Below are positions 45,305 through 51,697 of a DNA stretch of 51,697 nucleotides, piece by piece. This DNA is from Clostridia bacterium (GTDB lineage Bacteria > Bacillota > Clostridia > Oscillospirales > CAG-382): NCBI GenBank assembly GCA_017447445.1, contig JAFSNK010000041.1, forward strand, positions 1 through 51,697, written 5' to 3'. Numbering within the stretch: position 1 is the stretch's first letter; each line of letters starts with the position of its first letter. Below the pieces are notes generated by a model. It had not been told where the DNA came from, made no database searches, and saw nothing but the letters and a program-made list of their open reading frames with translations. The position numbers were made by a program, and so were the translations under genes.

Positions 45305-46147
45305 ATGTCTTTTATAACTTGCAGGGGGCTTACGTTTTCGTATTCGCCCGAATCCCGGGTGGTCATCAACGGGATAGACCTTGAAATTGAAAAGGGCAGC
45401 TACACCGCCGTGCTCGGGCACAACGGCTGCGGCAAAAGCACGCTCGCAAAGCTTATGTGCGGCATACTTCTGCCCACGGGCGGCAGCGTTTGCGTCGGCG
45501 GGATCGACACCGCGGACGCGGAGCGCGCATACGAGGTGCGCCGCAAATGCGGGATGGTGTTCCAGAACCCGGACAATCAGCTTGTGGCGAGCATAGTGGA
45601 AGACGACGTCGCCTTCGCGCCGGAAAACCTGGGATTGCCGCGCGGGGAGATACGCCGCCGCGTGGACGAGGCGCTTGCCACCGTGGATATGTCCGGTTAC
45701 GCGAAGCATTCGGCAAACAAGCTTTCCGGCGGGCAGAAGCAGCGGGTGGCAATAGCCGGAGTTCTGGCGATGGGACCCGAATGCATTATATTCGACGAGG
45801 CGACCGCGATGCTCGATCCTACCGGAAGGCAGGAGATAAACGCCGCGATGAAGCGGCTGAACCGCGAAATGGGGCTTACCGTAATAACCATAACGCATTA
45901 TATGTCCGAAGCGGTGGAAGCCGACCGTATAATAGTGATGGACCACGGCGCCGTCGCCGCCGACGGCTCCCCGCGCGAGATATTCTCGCAGGTGGAAAAA
46001 CTGAAAGCCATATCGCTTTCGGTGCCTCAGGTGACCGAGCTGATGTACGAAATGGAGCTCGACGGGTTCGCTATGCCGCGCGGGATACTGCACGCCATGG
46101 AAGCCGCCGACGAAATAGAAAAACGCGCCGGAGGTGGAAAGAAATGA
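45305..46147 (+). CDS. ecfA1: ECF transporter ATPase A1
   Basis: 280 residues, one of two ATPases of the group II energy-coupling factor vitamin/metal importer. Walker A GHNGCGKST, signature LSGGQKQR, Walker B CIIFDEATAMLDP, and a Q-loop QNPDNQ typical of EcfA. The C-terminal extension is usual for the family. It overlaps ecfA2 by four bases (ATGA). No S component is present, as expected for a shared module with scattered substrate subunits. Confidence 0.95.
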   Translation: MSFITCRGLTFSYSPESRVVINGIDLEIEKGSYTAVLGHNGCGKSTLAKLMCGILLPTGGSVCVGGIDTADAERAYEVRRKCGMVFQNPDNQLVASIVEDDVAFAPENLGLPRGEIRRRVDEALATVDMSGYAKHSANKLSGGQKQRVAIAGVLAMGPECIIFDEATAMLDPTGRQEINAAMKRLNREMGLTVITITHYMSEAVEADRIIVMDHGAVAADGSPREIFSQVEKLKAISLSVPQVTELMYEMELDGFAMPRGILHAMEAADEIEKRAGGGKK

Positions 46148-47019
46148 ACGCTTCCGTTAACGCGCTGGAGCTTAAAAACGTCACCGTCGTTTACGGCGAG
46201 GGCACGCCTTTTTGCAAGACGGCGCTCAGGGGCGTGAGCGTCTGCTTCCCCGAAGGGAGCACGACGGGCATTATCGGCCACACCGGAAGCGGCAAAAGCA
46301 CGCTCGCCTCGCTTACGAACGGGCTTTTGAAGCCGACGAAAGGCGAAGTGCTGCTGTTCGGCGAGGATATATGGGCAAAGCCGAAGGAGATGCGCACGGT
46401 GCGCAGCAAGGTCGGGCTGGTGTTCCAATACCCGGAATATCAGCTTTTCGCCGAAACGGTTTGGGACGATATCGCGTTTGGTCCGAAGAATATAGGGCTG
46501 GACGAGGAAGAGATAAAAAACCGCGTGCGCGACGCCGCGGAGTTCTGCGGCATAACCCGGGAAGAGCTTGAAAGGTCGCCTTTCGAGCTTTCCGGCGGGC
46601 AGAAGCGCCGCGCCGCCATCACGGGGATAATCGCAATGCGCCCGAAGGTGCTGGTGCTGGACGAACCCGCCGCCGGGCTCGACCCGAAGGGGCGCGAGGA
46701 GATACTCGGAGGGCTTAAGGAATACCGCAGACAGAACGGTACGACGATGCTTCTTATCTCGCACAGTATGGAGGATATCGCAAGATACGCCGACAGGATA
46801 CTCGTTATTAAAGACGGCGAGGCGTTTATGCAGGGCGGTCTGAACGAGGTGTTCAGCAACGCCGAAAAGCTGTTTGACGCCGCGCTTGACGTGCCGCAGA
46901 TAACCAAGCTTTTCATAGAGCTTAAAAAGCGCGGGCTCTGCGGCGATACCGACGTTTACACCGTCGGCTACGCGAAAAAAGAAGCGGAAAGAATAATCGG
47001 GGGCTCGGGAAATGCTTAA
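46144..47019 (+). CDS. ecfA2: ECF transporter ATPase A2
   Basis: 291 residues, the second ATPase of the ECF module. Walker A GHTGSGKST, LSGGQKRRAAI, Walker B VLVLDEPAAGLDP, and Q-loop QYPEYQLF, which separates EcfA2 from EcfA1. The ATG has GGAGGTGG eight bases upstream and overlaps the ecfA1 stop. It overlaps ecfT by eight bases. Confidence 0.95.
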   Translation: MNASVNALELKNVTVVYGEGTPFCKTALRGVSVCFPEGSTTGIIGHTGSGKSTLASLTNGLLKPTKGEVLLFGEDIWAKPKEMRTVRSKVGLVFQYPEYQLFAETVWDDIAFGPKNIGLDEEEIKNRVRDAAEFCGITREELERSPFELSGGQKRRAAITGIIAMRPKVLVLDEPAAGLDPKGREEILGGLKEYRRQNGTTMLLISHSMEDIARYADRILVIKDGEAFMQGGLNEVFSNAEKLFDAALDVPQITKLFIELKKRGLCGDTDVYTVGYAKKEAERIIGGSGNA

Positions 47020-47857
47020 AGACGTTACCTTCGGGCAGTATTACCCCGGCGATTCCTTCCTGCACCGCGCCGACGCCCGTATAAAAATAATAATCCTTAT
47101 AATTTATCTCGTCATCGCTCTGGCGGCGCAGAGCGCGCTAGCGGTGGCGCTTTCCGCCGCGTTCACGCTTTATCTCGCGGTCGCGTCGCACATAAAGTTA
47201 CGCTTGCTGCTTAAATCCGTAAAACCGCTTATATTCGTTCTGGTGTTCACCGGAATAATCAACCTGTTTTTCACCGCCGGAAGCGGCGAACCGCTTCTGC
47301 AGTGGAAGTTCATAACGATATACCGCGAAGGGATACGCAACGCGGTGATAATGCTTATACGGCTCGTTTCGCTGGTGCTCGGCTCGGCGGTGCTCATCTC
47401 CTACACCACCAACCCGATCGACCTTACCGACGCGATAGAAAGTTTGCTTTCGCCGCTTAAAAAGATAAAGGTCCCGGTGCACGAGTTCGCGATGATGATG
47501 TCCATCGCGCTGAAGTTCATCCCCACGCTTATCGAGGAAACAAACAAGATAATCTCGGCGCAGAAGGCGCGGTGCGCGGATTTCGAAAGCGGAAACGTGT
47601 TCCGCCGGATAAAATCGCTCGTTCCGGTGCTGGTGCCGCTGTTCGTTTCGGCGATACGCCGCGCGGAGGAGCTTGCCGACGCGATGGAGTGCCGCTGCTA
47701 CCGCGGCGGAGAGGGCAGGACGAAGCTGAAAGAGATGAAGACGCGCCCCGCCGACTGGATCTTCCTGCTGGCGGCGGCGGCGATGTGCGCCTGCGTGATA
47801 TTTTTGAACCGCGTCCCGGTAAAAGAGGTTTTTGAGTTTTGGAAGGGTATGTTTTAA
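47012..47857 (+). CDS. ecfT: ECF transporter transmembrane subunit T
   Basis: A 281-residue membrane protein with five to six helices. The coupling motifs AQKARCADF and AMECRCYRGG are the family's Ala-Arg signature regions that touch the ATPases. It joins EcfA1/A2 to exchangeable S components. Overlaps both neighbours, indicating coupled translation within ecfA1A2T-truA, an order conserved in Firmicutes. Confidence 0.95.
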   Translation: MLKDVTFGQYYPGDSFLHRADARIKIIILIIYLVIALAAQSALAVALSAAFTLYLAVASHIKLRLLLKSVKPLIFVLVFTGIINLFFTAGSGEPLLQWKFITIYREGIRNAVIMLIRLVSLVLGSAVLISYTTNPIDLTDAIESLLSPLKKIKVPVHEFAMMMSIALKFIPTLIEETNKIISAQKARCADFESGNVFRRIKSLVPVLVPLFVSAIRRAEELADAMECRCYRGGEGRTKLKEMKTRPADWIFLLAAAAMCACVIFLNRVPVKEVFEFWKGMF

Positions 47858-48585
47858 CACTCGCGTATAAAGGGACCGCGTTCCGCGGCTGGCAGGTACA
47901 GCCCGGGAAGCGCACGGTCCAGGCGGTATTGCAGGACGCGTGCGAGCGCGTTTTCGGCGCGCGCCCGGATATTACCGGATGCAGCCGTACCGATTCGGGC
48001 GTCCACGCAAAAGGGTTCGTCGCGCTGGCTTCTTTCAAAACGGAAGCGCCGGACGTCCCCGCGGGATCGCTCCCGCCGGCGCTGAACGCCGTCCTGCCGG
48101 ACGACGTCGCCGTGGTTTCCGCCGCGCGCGCGCCCGCCGGATTTCATCCGCGCTATTCCGCCAAGGGCAAGGAATACGTATATACCGTGCGCAACAGCCG
48201 CTTGCGCGACCCTTTTTCGGAGGAATTCGCCTGGCTTTATCCCCGGCGTCTGGACGAAGAGGCGCTGGACCGCATTTGCAAGGCGTTCGTCGGCAAAAAG
48301 GATTTCCGCGCGTTTATGGCGGCGGGCTCGAAGATAAAGGACACGGTACGCACGGTATATGAGTTTTCCGCAAGGCGCGAGGGGGATATGATATATTTCA
48401 CCGCCCGCGCGGACGGATTCCTTTACAATATGGTGCGGATAATGGTCGGCACCGCGGCGGAGACGTGTGTGAACGGGCTCGGTCCGGAGCATATAGAAGC
48501 GGTATTGAGATCGCGAAGCAGGAGCGAAGCCGGGATCACCGCCCCGGCGAAGGGGCTTTGCCTGAACAAAGTATTTTACGACTGA
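47839..48585 (+). CDS. truA: tRNA pseudouridine synthase A
   Basis: 248 residues. TruA makes pseudouridine at positions 38-40 of tRNA anticodon arms. The catalytic Asp is in GCSRTDSGVHA, with LAYKGTAFRGWQ at the N-terminus and FLYNMVRIMVG near the end. The start is probably a TTG lying inside the end of ecfT (19-base overlap), with AAGAGG upstream; no in-frame ATG fits better. Confidence 0.95.
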   Translation: MEGYVLTLAYKGTAFRGWQVQPGKRTVQAVLQDACERVFGARPDITGCSRTDSGVHAKGFVALASFKTEAPDVPAGSLPPALNAVLPDDVAVVSAARAPAGFHPRYSAKGKEYVYTVRNSRLRDPFSEEFAWLYPRRLDEEALDRICKAFVGKKDFRAFMAAGSKIKDTVRTVYEFSARREGDMIYFTARADGFLYNMVRIMVGTAAETCVNGLGPEHIEAVLRSRSRSEAGITAPAKGLCLNKVFYD

Positions 48586-48598
48586 CACGGAGTGGCTT

Positions 48599-49849
48599 AT
48601 GGGCTTGTTTTCGTTTTTGAGCGACAACCGGGCAAAAAAGAATAAGCGCGAGACTCCCACGGTGGAGGGGCACTATATAAAGCTGGGGCGCAGGGCGGCG
48701 TTCGTGCGCTATACCTGCCTGCTGCTCGTGATACTGTTCGCCGTGTATTCGTTCATGGCGCACAAGGACGATATCACCCTGGAGAATTTCAGGTATATGA
48801 TGAAATTCGTGAATATCGGCGAGGAGGCGGAAAAACCCAAGGGGAGCGTGATCCGCTTCGACGGGAGCGAGGCGACCCGCGGCCTTATCTACAAGGGCGA
48901 TCTCGCGGTTTTGAGCGAAAGCGGGCTGGCGATAATCGGCTGGGACGGCGAAACGATGCTTAAGGACGCCATTTCCCTGGATTATCCGAAAATGCTCACC
49001 AACGGCACCGATCTGTTCTGTTTCGATATCGGCGGCAAGGAGCTGAAGGTCTATAACTCCTACAGCCGGCGCGAAACGAAGATACCCGCTTTCGAATACC
49101 CGATCCACTGGGTCGCCGCGTCGCAAAGCGGCAGTTTCGCGGTGGTGAGCTCCGCGCAGGGCTACCGTTCCGCCGTTTACGTTTACGACAAGGAATACCG
49201 GCTTATATACAGTTGTCTGTTCGGCAACAAATACGTTGATTTCGCGGATATGTCCGCCGACGGCAGGGAGCTGCTTGTGGCGGGCCATTACGCCGAGAAC
49301 GCGGATATGACGGCGTTCGTTTCGCGGTATTCGTTGAATTCCGAAACGCCGCTGTGCGAATATTCCTTCATAGGGGAAACGCCTTTCGGCATATATTACA
49401 CCGACAGCGGTTATTCGCTTGTTACCGGCGACTGCATCCGCAATTTCGTTACCATATCCGAAGACCCCGCGGCGGTGATAAGCTTTGCCGGGAAGCGGCT
49501 GATGAGCGCGCGTATGTACGGCGACAGAGCGCTGGTGACTTACAGCACCGAAGGGCTTTCCGGCGGGACCGAGCTCGTCGTCTACGATTTTACCGGGAAG
49601 GCGCTGTTCAGCGAAAGGTTCGACACCTCGCTTTCCGACACGCTTCTGTGCGGCGGCACGGTGTACGCGCTTTCCCCGGGCGAGCTTACGGCTGGGCATA
49701 TCTCCTCCGGCATAACAGATATTTATTCCATTCCCACGTCGTTCGCGCGGCTTATACCGGACGGCGACAGGGTGATACTGTTTTCCGCCGACACGGCGAG
49801 GTATTTTGATAAAAACAACAACGATTATTCAGACGGAGGGACCAAATGA
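48599..49849 (+). CDS. DUF5711 family membrane-anchored beta-propeller-like protein
   Basis: 416 residues: a short basic cytoplasmic N-terminus, one membrane helix (about 36-53), then an extracellular domain of beta repeats resembling propeller blades (LIYKGDLAVLSESGLAIIGW and similar). This is the layout of DUF5711 proteins of Clostridia, which have no known function. It is followed by cvpA with an ATGA overlap, so the two are likely coupled and may act together at the membrane. Confidence 0.75.
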   Translation: MGLFSFLSDNRAKKNKRETPTVEGHYIKLGRRAAFVRYTCLLLVILFAVYSFMAHKDDITLENFRYMMKFVNIGEEAEKPKGSVIRFDGSEATRGLIYKGDLAVLSESGLAIIGWDGETMLKDAISLDYPKMLTNGTDLFCFDIGGKELKVYNSYSRRETKIPAFEYPIHWVAASQSGSFAVVSSAQGYRSAVYVYDKEYRLIYSCLFGNKYVDFADMSADGRELLVAGHYAENADMTAFVSRYSLNSETPLCEYSFIGETPFGIYYTDSGYSLVTGDCIRNFVTISEDPAAVISFAGKRLMSARMYGDRALVTYSTEGLSGGTELVVYDFTGKALFSERFDTSLSDTLLCGGTVYALSPGELTAGHISSGITDIYSIPTSFARLIPDGDRVILFSADTARYFDKNNNDYSDGGTK

Positions 49850-50568
49850 ACTGGATACTCGACATAGCCGTTCTGGCGATAATCGGGCTTACGATGTTTT
49901 TCGCGATAAAGAACGGGTTTATAAAAACGCTGATAAGCACCGCGTCTTTCGCGATATGCATCCTGGTGACCGTGCTGTTCGTTTCGCCGCTTTCGAACGC
50001 GCTGCAGAATACCGGGATCGCCGAAAAGGTCAACGCAACCACGGCGGAAAGCATTTCGCATTACGTTTTCGACGGCTCGCTGGGCGGCGTGGAGGACCTG
50101 CTGGACGGCAAGTCCGAGGGCTTCAACAACCTGCTGAAGATCGCGGGGACGGACGTCGAATCGGTTAGGAACTGGTATAAAAGCAACGTGAGCTCCGGCG
50201 AGGACGGCAGCTATAAGATCGCGGAAAAGGTCAGCAAGCCGATAGTTTCGGTGCTTTGCACGCTCATCGCGGTGCTGATACTGTTTTTCGGCACTAAGCT
50301 TATACTGTTCTTCCTGTCGCGGCTGCTGGACGGGTTCGCGCGGCTTCCGGTGCTGAAAAGCTTCAACCGGCTGTTCGGTGTGCTGCTGGGGATCGTGCTG
50401 GCGGCGGTGCGTGTGGCGCTGTTCTGCTTTATAGTTAAGGTGCTTACCGAAAACTCGCAGTTCATCGGACTGGACTTTATAAAAAAGCTTGATCCGGAAA
50501 AAACGCTTATATTCAAATTCTTCTACCGCTTCGACCTGTTCGGGTTCCTTAAATCTCTTGTAAAATAA
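49846..50568 (+). CDS. CvpA family membrane protein
   Basis: 240 residues with four hydrophobic segments: two near the N-terminus (DIAVLAIIGLTMFFAIKNGF) and two in the C-terminal half, separated by a soluble stretch. The FNRLFGVLLGIVLAAVRVAL segment is typical of the CvpA/colicin V production family. The molecular role is poorly defined. The start overlaps the upstream gene by four bases, with GGAGGGAC as its ribosome site. Confidence 0.85.
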   Translation: MNWILDIAVLAIIGLTMFFAIKNGFIKTLISTASFAICILVTVLFVSPLSNALQNTGIAEKVNATTAESISHYVFDGSLGGVEDLLDGKSEGFNNLLKIAGTDVESVRNWYKSNVSSGEDGSYKIAEKVSKPIVSVLCTLIAVLILFFGTKLILFFLSRLLDGFARLPVLKSFNRLFGVLLGIVLAAVRVALFCFIVKVLTENSQFIGLDFIKKLDPEKTLIFKFFYRFDLFGFLKSLVK

Positions 50569-50603
50569 ACCGCAAAAAATACTTCTTACGGACGGACGCA
50601 TAA

Positions 50604-51155
50604 ATGAAAAGACAAATACCCAACATACTTTCTGTACTGCGGCTTCTTATGATACCCGCATTCGTAGTGCTTTACTTCAGGACCGACAAAACGCCCGGGG
50701 TGTTCTTCGCCGCCGGGATATACATACTCGCCTGGGCGACCGACGTGCTGGACGGATATCTGGCGCGGCGCAACAACTGGATAACCGAGGCGGGCAAGAT
50801 ACTCGACCCGCTGGCGGACAAGCTTATGCAGCTTACCGTCGCGATATGCTTCACCATAGACAACCGCATATTCCTCGCGCTGCTTATCCCCACCGTGCTC
50901 AAAGAGCTCGCGATAGTTATAGGCGCGATAATGATAATGAAAAAGCAAAACAGCGTCGAACCTTCGCACTGGTACGGCAAGGCGGCTTCGGTCATTCTGT
51001 TCCTCTGCTCGCTGGTGCGTATGATCGTGCGGGGGAACGGCACGCTGGACGTGGTGCTGTGCTGTATAATGGTGACCGTTATGATAACGGCGCTGGCGCT
51101 TTATTACTTCAAAGACTTCCGGGGAAAGATCTTCGGAAAAAAACAAAACCCGTAA
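50604..51155 (+). CDS. pgsA: CDP-diacylglycerol-glycerol-3-phosphate 3-phosphatidyltransferase
   Basis: 183 residues, integral membrane. It makes phosphatidylglycerophosphate. The full CDP-alcohol phosphotransferase signature is present: Asp47, Asp50-Gly51, Ala54-Arg55, Gly64, Asp68 and Asp72 at exactly the consensus spacing. The beginning KRQIPNILSVLRLLMIP is typical of PgsA. It lies 35 bases after cvpA and 15 before the Clp gene. Confidence 0.95.
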   Translation: MKRQIPNILSVLRLLMIPAFVVLYFRTDKTPGVFFAAGIYILAWATDVLDGYLARRNNWITEAGKILDPLADKLMQLTVAICFTIDNRIFLALLIPTVLKELAIVIGAIMIMKKQNSVEPSHWYGKAASVILFLCSLVRMIVRGNGTLDVVLCCIMVTVMITALALYYFKDFRGKIFGKKQNP

Positions 51156-51170
51156 TAGGAGAAACCGCAA

Positions 51171-51697
51171 ATGGAATTCAAGAGGTGCTCGCGCTGTAAA
51201 GTGCGCCCCGCGATAATATTCGTACAAAAGAACGTCGGCGGCAACGTCACCAGCGAGGGGTTCTGCATAAAATGCGCCCAGGAGCTGGGGATAAAGCCGA
51301 TAAACGACATTATAAGCCAGATGAATATGAGCCCGGAGGATATCGACGCGCTCGACGAAGGTATGAGCAGTATGATACCCCTGGAGGGCGACGGCGACGA
51401 CGACAGCGGCCGCGCCCCGTCGATAGACCTTAATTCCTTCTTCGGCGGCAATATGTTCCCTAAACCCGAAAGCGGCGAAAAGAAGGAGCAGGGCAAAAAG
51501 CAGCAGGGCGCGCCGCAGAGCGAAAAAAAGCGCGGCTCGAGTTATCTGCAGAACTTCTGCCTTTGCCTTACCGAGCGTGCGCGCGAGGGCAAGCTGGACA
51601 ACATCGTGGGAAGGGTGAACGAGCTGGAGCGCGTTATACAGATCCTTACCCGCCGTCAGAAGAACAATCCCTGCCTTATCGGCGAGCCCGGCGTGGG
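51171..51697 (+). CDS. Clp-type AAA+ ATPase, N-terminal part (cut by the window edge)
   Basis: 175 codons are present before the sequence ends. The N-terminus is a four-cysteine zinc finger (Cys6, Cys9, Cys32, Cys35) followed by a low-complexity acidic and K/Q-rich linker. Then comes [18 protein letters not shown] and CLIGEPGVG, the start of the first AAA+ domain with its Walker A. This resembles ClpE or ClpC-like unfoldases that feed ClpP, but the zinc finger and the short linker in place of a double Clp-N domain favour a ClpE-like protein. AGGAG lies upstream of the ATG. Confidence 0.85.
   Translation, partial: MEFKRCSRCKVRPAIIFVQKNVGGNVTSEGFCIKCAQELGIKPINDIISQMNMSPEDIDALDEGMSSMIPLEGDGDDDSGRAPSIDLNSFFGGNMFPKPESGEKKEQGKKQQGAPQSEKKRGSSYLQNFCLCLTERAREGKLDNIVGRVNELERVIQILTRRQKNNPCLIGEPGV

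Overview
The window reads as chromosome of a GC-rich, strictly anaerobic, endospore-forming member of the Clostridia (Bacillota). The evidence is a complete sigK-type sporulation sigma factor, a YtvI-type sporulation membrane protein, an oxygen-sensitive class III ribonucleotide reductase with its activase, dockerin-bearing secreted proteins, and a gene order typical of Firmicutes (ecfA1-ecfA2-ecfT-truA, ruvC-ruvA-ruvB, pyrR-uraA). No rRNA, CRISPR array or transposase is visible. I cannot name a genus; an uncultured gut Oscillospirales- or Christensenellales-like lineage would fit.

Layout. 0.1-2.1 kb: a secreted papain-like/SH3/dockerin protein (minus). 2.2-5.2 kb: pyrimidine salvage, upp (plus) converging on pyrR-uraA (minus), the latter behind a leader that folds as a transcription attenuator. 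5.2-9.5 kb: a deoxynucleotide module, nrdG, nrdD fused to a glutaredoxin-like domain, then a thioredoxin-reductase-like flavoprotein, with an NrdR-type box and a promoter buried inside a terminator. 9.6-12.0 kb: an AT-rich three-gene cassette (DUF2971; DUF4041 + coiled coil + GIY-YIG-like nuclease; zinc-ribbon coiled coil) bracketed by 25-bp perfect direct repeats. It is the clearest accessory element here and the best candidate for an undescribed system. 12.2-25.0 kb: minus-strand genes, sigK, an FAD oxidoreductase, then a tightly packed run reading recD2-comF-DUF6259 glycosidase-yqeG-nfo-sanA-like-prmA-ligA behind one promoter and a small membrane protein. 25.07 kb: tRNA-Glu(CTC). 25.3-26.4 kb: ytvI. 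26.4-32.7 kb: a 1824-residue membrane-anchored subtilase with an internal dockerin, and a trmN6-like methyltransferase. 33.0-34.3 kb: a ferredoxin and a degenerate LCP-like protein. 34.5-37.5 kb: two nearly identical solute-binding lipoproteins without permeases. 37.6-41.0 kb: uppP and ftsK/spoIIIE. 41.1-42.0 kb: a HAD phosphatase and acpP (minus). 42.2-51.7 kb: ruvCAB, an rRNA-type methyltransferase, ecfA1A2T, truA, a DUF5711 protein, cvpA, pgsA and the start of a Clp ATPase that runs off the right edge.

How parts fit together. PyrR, UraA and Upp form a uracil import/salvage unit with RNA-level control. NrdG activates NrdD, whose fused redox domain and the adjacent flavoprotein suggest a self-contained electron route for dNTP synthesis. 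RecD2, LigA, Nfo, RuvABC and FtsK cover DNA repair and segregation. SigK and YtvI both sit behind sequences resembling sigma-E promoters, as expected for mother-cell sporulation genes. Gene ends, motifs and hairpins were read directly from sequence. Family names come from recognition of motifs, not from a database search.
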